Positions 29,516 through 38,107 of a stretch of DNA of 64,000 nucleotides are shown one piece after another. How positions within the stretch are numbered: position 1 is the first letter of the stretch; the number at the start of each line of letters is the position of its first letter. The stretch is from Thioflexithrix psekupsensis. Lineage in GTDB: Bacteria > Pseudomonadota > Gammaproteobacteria > Beggiatoales > Beggiatoaceae. The notes below the pieces were generated by a model. It was not told the DNA's origin, made no database searches, and was given only the letters and a program-made list of their open reading frames with translations. Position numbers and translations under genes: made by a program. The DNA lies in assembly GCF_002149925.1 (NCBI RefSeq), contig NZ_MSLT01000012.1:310001-374000 (forward strand). The letters run 5' to 3'.

Positions 29516-30421
29516 CTATTTTTCCATTTGCTTTAATTGCGAACGATGGAAGATAATAATGGGAATCAGCAAGATCAACAGCATTAATACAGTCACTGCT
29601 GAGGCAATCGGCCAATCTCGATTATTAAAGAATTCTTGCCACAAAATCTTACCAATCATTAAATTATCAGGGCCACCCAATAATTCAGGAATCACAAATT
29701 CCCCCATCACAGGAATAAACACCAGCATTGAACCTGCAATAATGCCCGCTTTTGACAAGGGTAATGTCACGCTAAAAAAGGCTTTTAATGGACGTGCGCC
29801 CAAATCGGCCGCCGCTTCCAACAAACTGGGATCATGTTTGACCAAATTGGTATACAAAGGCAACACCATAAATGGCAAATAAGCATACACAATACCCACG
29901 TAGATGGCAAAATTGTTGTACAATAGTTGTATGGGTTCATCAATAATTCCCAAACCCAACAATAAATTATTCAGCAAGCCATTATTTTTTAAAATACCAA
30001 TCCACGCATAAACGCGAATTAAAAACGAAGTCCAAGACGGTAAAATAATCAACAGCAATAAAATATTGCGCACCGAAGGTGTAGTATGTGCAATGGCATA
30101 AGCCATAGGATAACCAATCAGCAAACACAATAAGGTCGAGAAAAATGCAATTTGCAGTGAATTTAAATAGGCATTAATATAAAGCGCATCAGTGAATAAA
30201 AAATGATAATTGCCTAAATTCAAAGTCAGTTGAATTTTATCGTTTTCAGTGACCAATAAAGGCTCATAAGGTGGCACCGCAATGGTGGCTTCACTAAAAC
30301 TGATTTTTAAAACGATAAAAAACGGAATTACGAAAAATAAAATAAACCACGAATAAGGAATAATCATCACCCAAAATCGGTGAAAGGTGAGTAATTCTCG
30401 CCATTGTGCTAATTTGTTCAT
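29516..30421 (-). CDS. potH: Putrescine ABC transporter permease PotH
   Basis: A 301-residue permease with an N-terminal cytoplasmic start, six helices, and the EAA motif LEAAADLGARPLKAFFSVTLP. FVIPELLGGPDNLMIGK near the C-terminus is typical of PotH. Its ATG overlaps the potG stop (ATGA), so translation is coupled. Confidence 0.9.
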   Translation of the reverse strand: MNKLAQWRELLTFHRFWVMIIPYSWFILFFVIPFFIVLKISFSEATIAVPPYEPLLVTENDKIQLTLNLGNYHFLFTDALYINAYLNSLQIAFFSTLLCLLIGYPMAYAIAHTTPSVRNILLLLIILPSWTSFLIRVYAWIGILKNNGLLNNLLLGLGIIDEPIQLLYNNFAIYVGIVYAYLPFMVLPLYTNLVKHDPSLLEAAADLGARPLKAFFSVTLPLSKAGIIAGSMLVFIPVMGEFVIPELLGGPDNLMIGKILWQEFFNNRDWPIASAVTVLMLLILLIPIIIFHRSQLKQMEK

Positions 30422-31557
30422 ATTGACAACACCATCACGCTAGAGCAAGACCAACGCAAATATACTGCATCATCCCAAGTAATGTCTTCTTCATCTTCCA
30501 CAAATCGTTTTAAATTAGGGCGAGTAATTAACACTCTCCGTCCCGAAGCCAACTTAACATGATAAGTTGAATGACTCCCCAAATAAGCAATATCAGCGAC
30601 AATACCTTGTGTGGTATTGATCATATCGGCGGGAGCTTTTTTACTAATTAAAATTTTCTCAGGGCGCAATCCCACCCAAACTTGCATTCCAATTTGTCCA
30701 TTCACCGCCCGATCCAATGCAATCGGACAACCCAATTCATTGACATTTAATACCGCGTGATCAATTTCATCTTCAGTAATTTCTGCGTCAAAAATATTAA
30801 TGGAGCCAATAAATTCTGCGGTAAAGCGACTATTTGGCGTTTCATAAATTTCCGAAGGCGTACCTGTTTGCAACAAACGCCCGCGATCCATAATGCCAAT
30901 GCGGTGCGCCATGGTCATGGCTTCTTCCTGATCATGCGTCACCATCACGCAAGTGACTCCTACGCTTTCTAAAATATTCACCACTTCCAATTGCATTCGC
31001 GTGCGCAATTTCTTATCTAAAGCCCCCATTGGCTCATCTAATAGCAATAATTTAGGTCGTTTTGCCAAACTGCGTGCTAATGCCACTCGTTGCCGTTGTC
31101 CGCCAGATAATTGATGCGGTTTGCGTTTGGCATAAGGACTCATGTGAACTAATTCTAATAATTCTTTTACCCGCTGTTCAATTTCATCTTTGGGTAATTT
31201 ATCTTGTTTCAAACCAAAAGCCACATTTTGCGTCACCGTTAAATGGGGAAAAAGTGCGTAAGATTGAAACATCATATTGACAGGGCGTTCATACGGGGGA
31301 ATCGCCGACATATCTTGGCCATCAATAATAATTTGCCCTTCTGAGGGTTTTTCAAATCCCGCCAACATACGTAATAGGGTGGATTTACCACTGCCTGAAC
31401 TGCCTAATAAGGCGAAAATTTCCCCTTTAGGAATCACTAAACTCACATTATCTACCGCTAAGAAACGGTCAAATGTTTTAGTGACTTTTTCAATTTCAAT
31501 ATAATGTTTTGCGTCCGTAGTGGGAGGCTTGGTTGGATTATAGCTAGGTTCAGGCAT
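30418..31557 (-). CDS. potG: Putrescine ABC transporter ATPase PotG
   Basis: A 379-residue ATPase: Walker A LLGSSGSGKSTLLR, Q-loop FQSYALFPHLTV, signature LSGGQRQRVALARSLA, Walker B LLLLDEPMGALD and H-loop MVTHDQEEAM, followed by a TOBE regulatory domain (GLRPEKILIS). It powers polyamine import with PotF, PotH and PotI. It opens the operon; potF lies ~7.5 kb downstream on the same strand, separated by the oppositely oriented RND genes. Confidence 0.92.
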   Translation of the reverse strand: MPEPSYNPTKPPTTDAKHYIEIEKVTKTFDRFLAVDNVSLVIPKGEIFALLGSSGSGKSTLLRMLAGFEKPSEGQIIIDGQDMSAIPPYERPVNMMFQSYALFPHLTVTQNVAFGLKQDKLPKDEIEQRVKELLELVHMSPYAKRKPHQLSGGQRQRVALARSLAKRPKLLLLDEPMGALDKKLRTRMQLEVVNILESVGVTCVMVTHDQEEAMTMAHRIGIMDRGRLLQTGTPSEIYETPNSRFTAEFIGSINIFDAEITEDEIDHAVLNVNELGCPIALDRAVNGQIGMQVWVGLRPEKILISKKAPADMINTTQGIVADIAYLGSHSTYHVKLASGRRVLITRPNLKRFVEDEEDITWDDAVYLRWSCSSVMVLSI

Positions 31558-31626
31558 AATAGTCCTTAATGGTCCTTACACTGTTGAATGAAAAAAATAG
31601 AAATAGGCAAAAAATTTAAACTTCCA

Positions 31627-32748
31627 TTAGGGTAAATGCGGCCGTTTTAAATAGTCATGCGATTGCATTTCTTGTAAACGGCTTAATGTGCGTTGAAATT
31701 GAAACGCTTGTTTTTTTCCCGTGTATAATTCATGGGCGGGTGTTTGTGCTGAAATAATTAATTTGACATTGCGATCATAAAATTCATCCACCAGATTAAT
31801 AAAACGTAATGCTCTATCATCTTGTTTCTCGTCCATTTGTGGCACATTACTGAGTAAAACAGTATTATAGCATTGTGCCAATTCGATGTAGTCTGGAACA
31901 GCTCGCGGAATATCACACAACGCCGTAAAATCAAACCAAATAATCCCATCGCCTAACTTTACTGTACGCAATAAGCGTCCATTAATCTCTAACATTTGTC
32001 CGATTTCACCGTGATCAGGGGACAAATGATAAAAGGCTTGTTCCATATTCATTTGTGCGGCATTATCTAAAGGATAATGGTAAATTTCTGCTTGTTCCAA
32101 AGCCCGCAAACGATAATCCACCCCATTGTCAACATTAACCACCATAGTATGTTGTTTAATCAGGGCTATCGCGGGTAAAAATCGCTCCCGTTGCAGCCCA
32201 TTTTTATATAAATTATCAGGCGCAACATTAGAAGTGGCCACTAAAGTCACATTTTGTTCAAATAAAGCCTGTAATAAATTTCCCAATAACATGGCATCAG
32301 TAATGTCGCTCACATGAAATTCATCTAAACAAATAATGCGACATTTTTTTGCCCATTGTTGCGAAATAATTTTTAAGGGATTCTGCACATTTTTTAATTG
32401 GCGCAATTCATGATGTACGTATTGCATAAAACGGTGAAAATGTATCCGTTGTTTTTCTGCAAAAGGCAAGCAATCATAAAAATTATCCACTAAATATGTC
32501 TTACCGCGTCCCACGCCACCCCAAAAATACAAGCCTTGTATTTTATTAACCGCATCAGCGTCGCCACGCCGTTGTAAACGACCGCGTAAACGAGTCAGTA
32601 AGCGCGGCGGTGGTACAGAATTTTGGGGCATGGCCAGGGCTTCAAACAGGCGTTGTGTGTGACGAACCGCTTGTTCTTGCGCCGGATCGGCCGAAAAATC
32701 AGAACGCTGTAAGTCGGCTTGGTAACGTTGCAGAGGAGTCATTGCCAA
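31627..32748 (-). CDS. zapE: Cell division protein ZapE (AFG1-like ATPase)
   Basis: A 373-residue P-loop ATPase with Walker A GGVGRGKTYLVD, Walker B CLDEFHVSDITDAMLLG, and the conserved ZapE/AFG1 segments VATSNVAPDNLYKNGLQRER and WFDFTALCD. In E. coli ZapE binds FtsZ and modulates the Z-ring under stress. It stands upstream of nothing obvious; a Met-rich membrane protein gene lies 27 bp upstream on the same strand. Confidence 0.9.
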   Translation of the reverse strand: MAMTPLQRYQADLQRSDFSADPAQEQAVRHTQRLFEALAMPQNSVPPPRLLTRLRGRLQRRGDADAVNKIQGLYFWGGVGRGKTYLVDNFYDCLPFAEKQRIHFHRFMQYVHHELRQLKNVQNPLKIISQQWAKKCRIICLDEFHVSDITDAMLLGNLLQALFEQNVTLVATSNVAPDNLYKNGLQRERFLPAIALIKQHTMVVNVDNGVDYRLRALEQAEIYHYPLDNAAQMNMEQAFYHLSPDHGEIGQMLEINGRLLRTVKLGDGIIWFDFTALCDIPRAVPDYIELAQCYNTVLLSNVPQMDEKQDDRALRFINLVDEFYDRNVKLIISAQTPAHELYTGKKQAFQFQRTLSRLQEMQSHDYLKRPHLP

Positions 32749-32775
32749 TCCTTCTCATTGATAAGTCGTTTATTT

Positions 32776-33297
32776 TTAAGGCGAAAAAGGAAAAAACCGC
32801 ATCGGTGCAGACATGCGATTCACGTCGTAGCCCATCACCCCAACATGTCCTGTTAATACGCCAAAATGACCACTCATTTTAGCCATGTCATCGCTCATTT
32901 TTCCCATATCCTGACTCATTCTTCCCATGTCATGACGCATCGCATTCATGGCATCACTCATGACAATAATATTGCCATTAATACCCGTCATTGTCTCTGA
33001 CATTTTGGGCATATTTAGCACACTATTATCGATGGAATTAATGGATTTTTGCATATTATCCATATTGGTTGCAACGCGATCAAAATTATGACGCATTCCT
33101 TCCATATAATCCGCTATCTTAATCATACGATTGGTAATGTCATTCATGTTGCTGGTTAAGGTGTAAATTAAATAAAACATCGCCACCATTAATACTGACA
33201 TACCAATCAAACTAAAACGAATAATTTGAGTGGTACGTTGCCCAATACGAATGCTTAATTGTTCCCGCAATGCCATTGAATCTTTAAAATCAGTCAT
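32776..33297 (-). CDS. Membrane-anchored Met-rich coiled-coil protein, unknown function
   Basis: A 173-residue protein with a single transmembrane helix (FSLIGMSVLMVAMFYLIYTL, ~29-48) after a short basic N-terminus. A long helical region then has Met at regular positions (DMGRMSQDMGKMSDDMAKMS, ~126-145). The 7-residue periodicity, MxxDMxx, resembles a coiled coil lined by methionines. I do not recognise the family. The topology puts the Met-rich rod on the periplasmic side, where metal binding (Cu, Ag) or protein tethering are both possible. Its ATG overlaps the stop of a 33-codon reading frame (33395-33294). Confidence 0.7.
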   Translation of the reverse strand: MTDFKDSMALREQLSIRIGQRTTQIIRFSLIGMSVLMVAMFYLIYTLTSNMNDITNRMIKIADYMEGMRHNFDRVATNMDNMQKSINSIDNSVLNMPKMSETMTGINGNIIVMSDAMNAMRHDMGRMSQDMGKMSDDMAKMSGHFGVLTGHVGVMGYDVNRMSAPMRFFPFSP

Positions 33298-33395
33298 TGC
33301 TTGAGAAAAACCGTCACCACCTGCGACAATTCCGAACCATCAGCAGATACAGGCAATGTTTGCGAAGCACGAGAGGTATCAGAAGAATTTGTCAT
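33294..33395 (-). CDS. Possible 33-residue leader ORF coupled to the Met-rich protein gene
   Basis: An ATG at 33395, preceded by TAGGAAACGATA (Shine-Dalgarno-like), opens 33 codons (MTNSSDTSRASQTLPVSADG, then SELSQVVTVFLKQ). The TGA overlaps the ATG of the next gene as ATGA. The downstream gene has no clear ribosome-binding site of its own, so coupling through this frame is plausible. The peptide is polar and matches nothing I know. It could instead be untranslated leader. Confidence 0.4.
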   Translation of the reverse strand: MTNSSDTSRASQTLPVSADGSELSQVVTVFLKQ

Positions 33396-33449
33396 TATCG
33401 TTTCCTATGATTAAGGAATGAATCAAAGTTTATCAGAAAAAAAAGCAAA

Positions 33450-34307
33450 TTATTGGGCAAATACAATGGTTTTATGCCCATGCACCAACACTCTATCTTC
33501 TAAATGATAACGAAGTCCACGCGCTAATACCAACGTTTCAACATCCGCACCCAAACGAATCATGTCATCAATGCTGTGGCTGTGGCTAATGCGCACCACG
33601 TCTTGTTCAATAATGGGGCCTGCGTCCAATTCTTCAGTCACATAGTGGCAGGTCGCGCCAATTAATTTAACGCCACGTGCCGCCGCTTGATGATAAGGTT
33701 TCGCACCAATAAAAGAAGGTAAAAAACTGTGATGAATATTAATAATTCGCCCTGAGAATTCTTGACAAATATCAGGGGGTAAAATTTGCATATAACGCGC
33801 TAATACAATAGTATCTGCATTATAATCTTGAAATAAACGTTTCACTTCGGCAAAAGCCATTGTTTTATTTTCAGGATTCACGGAAACATGGTAATAAGGA
33901 ACTTTATGCCATTCAACATAACTTCTTAAATCATTGTGATTAGAAATGACACAAGCCAAATCAAAGTACATTTCACCGCTACGCCAGCGATATAGTAAAT
34001 TAGTTAAACAATGCGCTTCTCGGCTGACCATGAGAATAACACGCTTTTTAACCGCTGCATCAACCAATCTCCATTGCATTTGGAATTCTTCGGCTAATGG
34101 CGCAAATTTTTGCCGCAATTCGGCTAAACTTACCGTGACCGATTCGGCCGTAATTTCTTGCCGCATAAAAAACCAATTCGTCGCTGGATCAGAGTGGTGA
34201 TTAGCCTCCACAATCCAACCCCCATGATGGGCTAAAAACTGGCTGACCGCAGCCACAATACCCACGCGGTCGGGACAAGCAATATTTAAACGATACGTAT
34301 GTCTCAC
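33450..34307 (-). CDS. purU: Formyltetrahydrofolate deformylase
   Basis: A 285-residue protein: N-terminal ACT domain (YRLNIACPDRVGIVAAVSQF), then a formyltransferase-fold domain with NIHHSFLPSFIGAKPYHQAA and GATCHYVTEELDAGPIIEQD, containing the catalytic His and Asp. It hydrolyses 10-formyl-THF to THF and formate, balancing one-carbon units. It has full length and stands alone. A 191-bp repeat element follows upstream (34447 onwards). Confidence 0.95.
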   Translation of the reverse strand: MRHTYRLNIACPDRVGIVAAVSQFLAHHGGWIVEANHHSDPATNWFFMRQEITAESVTVSLAELRQKFAPLAEEFQMQWRLVDAAVKKRVILMVSREAHCLTNLLYRWRSGEMYFDLACVISNHNDLRSYVEWHKVPYYHVSVNPENKTMAFAEVKRLFQDYNADTIVLARYMQILPPDICQEFSGRIINIHHSFLPSFIGAKPYHQAAARGVKLIGATCHYVTEELDAGPIIEQDVVRISHSHSIDDMIRLGADVETLVLARGLRYHLEDRVLVHGHKTIVFAQ

Positions 34308-34761
34308 AGTTGATGTATCCTTGTTGGTAAAAATGTATCCGATGTGGTTTCAAGCGAGCCAAGCGCGTGGTATTTTATCATGTTGTGCGCAAAGTGATCG
34401 GTTTTCTATCATGATTCAGCCCAACTCAATGCAATCCCAGGTCATCTACCAAAAAGATAGGGTTCGTAGAATCCTTATTTTGTCAGAATCAGAATTTACA
34501 GACACAAGAATTTTCAAAATTTATTCTTGTAAGTCTTTTATTTTAAATAGATTTTTTATTCTTTAATTCTGAAAATCCTAAAATTCTGTAAATTCTGATT
34601 CTGACAGAAAAATTTTATGAATGACTTAATTTTAGTAAAGTATTGCGCTGTAATTACACATTTTAAATAGTTTTGCCTGTTCTGAAAATTTGTAATATTG
34701 GTTATTGTGCTTAAATCACGTTAAAATCTCGCTAATTCTATATTGAGATCGGCGTAATTTT
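34308..34761. other. Intergenic region between divergent purU and metacaspase operon
   Basis: About 450 bp. It holds the purU promoter side (34308-34446), the 191-bp repeat element at 34447-34637, then 124 bp of AT-rich DNA before the metacaspase start. That last stretch must contain the metacaspase operon promoter. I can see TTAAAATC-like -10 candidates but no convincing pair. Confidence 0.5.
34447..34637. mobile_element. 191-bp non-autonomous IS630-related element (copy A)
   Basis: It begins TACCAAAAAGATAGGG and ends GACTTAATTTTAGTA, and is nearly identical to the reverse complement of 48359-48549, with the same 191-bp length. An internal perfect 20-bp inverted repeat lies at 34482-34501 and 34586-34605 (GTCAGAATCAGAATTTACAG and its complement). 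Terminal bases match the ends of the IS630 element at 45951-47081. Flanking dinucleotides are TC and AA, not TA, and one terminal base is changed, so this copy is probably older. Confidence 0.85.
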
Positions 34762-35745
34762 ATGAAATTGTTTCACTTATTGATGTTATCGTTTTCTATT
34801 CTGCTGTTGTCTTGCGGCATTCAAATAAAACCAGCTCATGAGAAAGCATCCAGCTTTACAACGACTTTTCGCTTGAACCAAAATACTCTTCATGTTCCCA
34901 AAAAAATAAGAAGCTGTTTTAATTCTCCACGAACTACAAATGAAACTGATGTGTATTTATTGGCGATGGGCGCAAACACGGGAAAACTCACCGGAGCCAA
35001 TCAAGATGCACAACGCTTTAAAACAGCTATACAGCATCGTTACCATATCCCAGAATCCAACATTTGTTTACTAAAAGATGTTTATCGTCAAGAAGTAAAA
35101 CAAGCAATCACTCGACTGCACCAAGTGAGTAAAAAAAATGATCTGATTATTTTGTACTTTTCTGGGCATGGTACTCAGATTGTGGACAATGATAGAGATG
35201 AGTTACCCGACAAGTTTGACGAGGTTCTTGTGACCTATACGCCACAACGTCCATCCCCAAGCGGAATGATTGAAGCAAACGGTGTGATTGATGATGAACT
35301 GGTGGCATGGATTGACGCACTTCCCACAAAGCGAGTTTTGACCGTGTTAGACACTTGTTTTTCAGGTGGAATGTATTTGAATGAGCATAACTTGGAAACG
35401 GAGTTAGCCCGCGGCAAGTCGCTCTTTAACCCTGATATACTCAAACTAAAAGGTTCTCGTGCTGTCTCAAAATCAAACCATCCATCTGTCCACCGAGATC
35501 GTATATCTTCCAAACAAATTAAAGGCTTATTGCTTTCAGCCGCAGAAGAAGATCAAGAAGCCATCGAACTACCAAAAGAAGGCGGACAATTTACTGTTCT
35601 TTTTCTACGGGAATTACAGAAAAAACCTAAAAACAGTTTGCAAGAGATATTTAACGCCACTGCTCGTGCCGTTGCGCGCAGCAAACATGCTCATCATCCA
35701 ACATCAACAGGAGATTGGGCGATATTATCGGGACTTGACCCCTAA
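34762..35745 (+). CDS. Lipoprotein metacaspase (caspase-family peptidase, C14)
   Basis: A 327-residue protein with an N-terminal lipoprotein signal (MKLFHLLMLSFSILLLSC, lipid-attachment C18 followed by Gly). The peptidase domain starts near residue 64 (VYLLAMGANTGKLTGANQDA). The catalytic dyad is H136 in YFSGHGTQ and C199 in LDTCFSGG, the standard metacaspase motifs. Known metacaspases cut after Arg or Lys. It should be tethered to the outer leaflet of the inner membrane or to the outer membrane. A sigma factor gene follows 24 bp later and a membrane protein resembling an anti-sigma factor after that. I infer the peptidase may act on that protein's periplasmic part. Confidence 0.9.
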   Translation: MKLFHLLMLSFSILLLSCGIQIKPAHEKASSFTTTFRLNQNTLHVPKKIRSCFNSPRTTNETDVYLLAMGANTGKLTGANQDAQRFKTAIQHRYHIPESNICLLKDVYRQEVKQAITRLHQVSKKNDLIILYFSGHGTQIVDNDRDELPDKFDEVLVTYTPQRPSPSGMIEANGVIDDELVAWIDALPTKRVLTVLDTCFSGGMYLNEHNLETELARGKSLFNPDILKLKGSRAVSKSNHPSVHRDRISSKQIKGLLLSAAEEDQEAIELPKEGGQFTVLFLRELQKKPKNSLQEIFNATARAVARSKHAHHPTSTGDWAILSGLDP

Positions 35746-35769
35746 AGCCCACAGTGTGAGGAGAAAAAC

Positions 35770-36309
35770 ATGTCATCGCAGGAACAAATATGGAATGACC
35801 AGCGGGCTGTCGCCGACATCAAACAAGGAGGAGAGGCAGGATTAAAATATCTGTATGATTGCTATGGCGCAAAACTGGTTGCTTACTATTGCCGCCGCTA
35901 CCCACAACTCAACCAAAGTGATGCTGAAGATATTTTGCAAGATTGTTTTTTACGTTTTTACAAAAGCATCGATCACTATCAACCTGAAAAAAGTAAGGTT
36001 TACACTTACTTAGCCACCATTTATCAGAATTGCTGTATTGATTTTCTCAAAAACAAATCGATATATTCCTCCTTAGACGGTCTTGAAGAAGAGTCCTTTG
36101 ACGTGTCCTTTGAAGAGCTATATCAACTGCATCAAATCTGGCAACAGTTTACGGCTAAACACCAAAAATGTGCAGATGCCCTGACATTGCAACTCGATGG
36201 CAAGTATATAGAGGAGATTGCTAATGCACTTGGCCGTTCTCAGACAGCGACCACTACATTTCTATCGGAATGTCGCAAAAAGCTGAAAAGCCTTTGGCAA
36301 CTCATTTAA
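35770..36309 (+). CDS. ECF-type RNA polymerase sigma factor
   Basis: A 179-residue sigma-70 family protein preceded by a GAGGAG ribosome-binding site. Region 2 (DAEDILQDCFLRFYKSIDHY, YTYLATIYQNCCIDFLKNKS) binds core polymerase and the -10 element. Region 4 (LQLDGKYIEEIANALGRSQT) is the -35-binding HTH. There are no region 1.1 or 3 domains, as in ECF sigma factors. Position between a metacaspase gene and a single-pass membrane protein gene suggests envelope-responsive control. A Cys pair in NCCIDF is unusual but I attach no function to it. The regulon is unknown. Confidence 0.88.
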   Translation: MSSQEQIWNDQRAVADIKQGGEAGLKYLYDCYGAKLVAYYCRRYPQLNQSDAEDILQDCFLRFYKSIDHYQPEKSKVYTYLATIYQNCCIDFLKNKSIYSSLDGLEEESFDVSFEELYQLHQIWQQFTAKHQKCADALTLQLDGKYIEEIANALGRSQTATTTFLSECRKKLKSLWQLI

Positions 36310-36330
36310 AATTAACAAAGGATATTCGCC

Positions 36331-36906
36331 ATGTCTCACGGAACTGAAAATGGCCAAGAAAACGACGATTGGTCACCACGTGAACGCAAAGCCTTAGAAA
36401 TGATTTTGGCTGAACAGCGTAATCCAACAAAATTGAATCCAGATACTTGGAATAAAATTGTTGCGCGTTTACCCAAAACACGAGGGAGTGCTGAAGTCAT
36501 TCCACTAAAACCGAATCCGCTCCCTGAAAATCCGCCCGCTCGTCCCAATAACTGGCCACGTTTATTTTCAATTGCGGCTTCGTTATTGGTGGTGGGGGTG
36601 CTGCTGTGGTTGTATCCGCATTCGCCTTTTTCGCCAGATCAGACAGAATCTGGTGAAATTAAATCCATCACACAATCGATTGCTGTGACTGATCCGTATG
36701 CTGTGGCGCAAGAATTACAAAAAAAATTAACCCAGTTAGGCATCGAAGCACAACTCACCCCTCATCATGCCTTACCCAATGGATGGTTGCTCACCGCCAC
36801 AAACTTAACGGAAACCCCCGCTTTAAACGCGCTTTTAAGGGAATATACAGGTAAACGCACTCCAAGCAATGGTCAACTTGAAGTGCTATTTGAACCCACC
36901 CAGTAA
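36331..36906 (+). CDS. Single-pass membrane protein, putative anti-sigma factor
   Basis: A 191-residue protein: a ~73-residue polar N-terminus (SPRERKALEMILAEQRN, LNPDTWNKIVARLP), one transmembrane helix (LFSIAASLLVVGVLLWLYPH, ~78-97), and a ~95-residue periplasmic domain. This is the architecture of ECF anti-sigma factors, and it follows the sigma gene by 21 bp. It lacks the HxxxCxxC zinc motif of ZAS-type anti-sigma factors, and I cannot place it in a named family. The call rests on topology and position. If it is the anti-sigma factor, its periplasmic part is the natural substrate for a protease such as the upstream metacaspase. Confidence 0.6.
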   Translation: MSHGTENGQENDDWSPRERKALEMILAEQRNPTKLNPDTWNKIVARLPKTRGSAEVIPLKPNPLPENPPARPNNWPRLFSIAASLLVVGVLLWLYPHSPFSPDQTESGEIKSITQSIAVTDPYAVAQELQKKLTQLGIEAQLTPHHALPNGWLLTATNLTETPALNALLREYTGKRTPSNGQLEVLFEPTQ

Positions 36907-36952
36907 ATCGGCAAAAACTTATCATCAAAAACATGGTCATTACAACTAAAAA

Positions 36953-38107
36953 ATGATTATTAAACAAATTTCTTTAGGCGATTTAACTGCCGAACAATTC
37001 TTACAAGAATATTGGCAAAAAAAGCCCTTATTAATTCGCCAAGCGATTCCTCATTTCAAACCGCCTATTACGCCTGACGAATTGGCGGGTTTAGCCTGCG
37101 AAGAGGGCGTTGAATCCCGGTTGATTTTAGAAAAACACGGCAAACGACCATGGGAAGTGCGACATGGCCCTTTTCCTGAGTCGGTTTTTGCCAAATTGCC
37201 GAAAACCCATTGGACGTTACTGGTGCAGGAAGTCAATCGCCATGTGCCTGAAATTGCAGATTTAATGGATCAATTTAATTTCGTTCCTAGCTGGCGATTA
37301 GACGATGTCATGATCAGTTATGCCGTTCCACAAGGATCAGTCGGGGCGCATACGGACAGTTACGACGTTTTCTTACTACAGGCTTATGGACAACGCCGTT
37401 GGCATATTAGCCATGATGCAGGTGAGTTTCAACCCGATTTAGAATTGAAAATTTTGCAACGTTTTCAAGCTGAACAAACGTGGGATTTAGACCCTGGAGA
37501 TATGCTTTATTTACCGCCTCATATTGCCCATCATGGCGTGGCATTAAATGAGTGCATGACGATTTCTATTGGTTTTTTAGCTCCGAGTTATCGAGATTTA
37601 TTACAAGATTACGCCCAATTCATTGCCGACGAATTATTTACCGATGAACAACGCTATTCTGATCCAGATTTAACATTGCCTGCGCATTCAGGTGAATTAA
37701 ACGCGCAAAGTTTGGCTAAAATTTGTCAAATTATTCGTCAAATGCCGATGGAAGAAGATGCCATTCAACATTGGTTTGGTTGCTTTATTAGCGAAAGCCG
37801 CGCAGGGACAGAATATGAAACCCCAGATATGCCTTATAATGTGAAAACATGGTGGAAATCATTCGCTGAATCGGGTTATTTACGTCGCCAAGCGCGGGCT
37901 TTTTTTGCCCGTGATGCAGAAGGCTATACCTTGTTTATTGAAGGCTGTGCTTTTTCTTTGGAAGAAGCAGAATATTTTGCTGCACCTTTATTAACAGGAC
38001 AGCGGGATTTTGTGTATCAAGAAGTTGTGGAAGTTTGGCCAGAAAGTTTGGTTAAATTATTATGTGATTGGACAAATCGAGGTTGGTTTTATTTTTATGA
38101 ATTATAA
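36953..38107 (+). CDS. roxA: 50S ribosomal protein uL16 arginine 3-hydroxylase (cupin/JmjC)
   Basis: A 384-residue 2-oxoglutarate/Fe(II) dioxygenase of the RoxA/YcfD family. The opening (FLQEYWQKKPLLIRQAIP) is diagnostic. The iron triad is the HxD in GAHTDSYDVFLL plus a later His in YLPPHIAHHG, and a C-terminal winged helix dimerisation region follows. It hydroxylates an arginine of ribosomal protein uL16. Its end overlaps the thiD start by 11 bp, so the two are coupled. Confidence 0.93.
   Translation: MIIKQISLGDLTAEQFLQEYWQKKPLLIRQAIPHFKPPITPDELAGLACEEGVESRLILEKHGKRPWEVRHGPFPESVFAKLPKTHWTLLVQEVNRHVPEIADLMDQFNFVPSWRLDDVMISYAVPQGSVGAHTDSYDVFLLQAYGQRRWHISHDAGEFQPDLELKILQRFQAEQTWDLDPGDMLYLPPHIAHHGVALNECMTISIGFLAPSYRDLLQDYAQFIADELFTDEQRYSDPDLTLPAHSGELNAQSLAKICQIIRQMPMEEDAIQHWFGCFISESRAGTEYETPDMPYNVKTWWKSFAESGYLRRQARAFFARDAEGYTLFIEGCAFSLEEAEYFAAPLLTGQRDFVYQEVVEVWPESLVKLLCDWTNRGWFYFYEL

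Noticed and set aside
38010-38097. 29-residue N-terminal extension of ThiD
   Set aside because: It is roxA sequence read in another frame; the conserved domain begins after the ATG at 38097.
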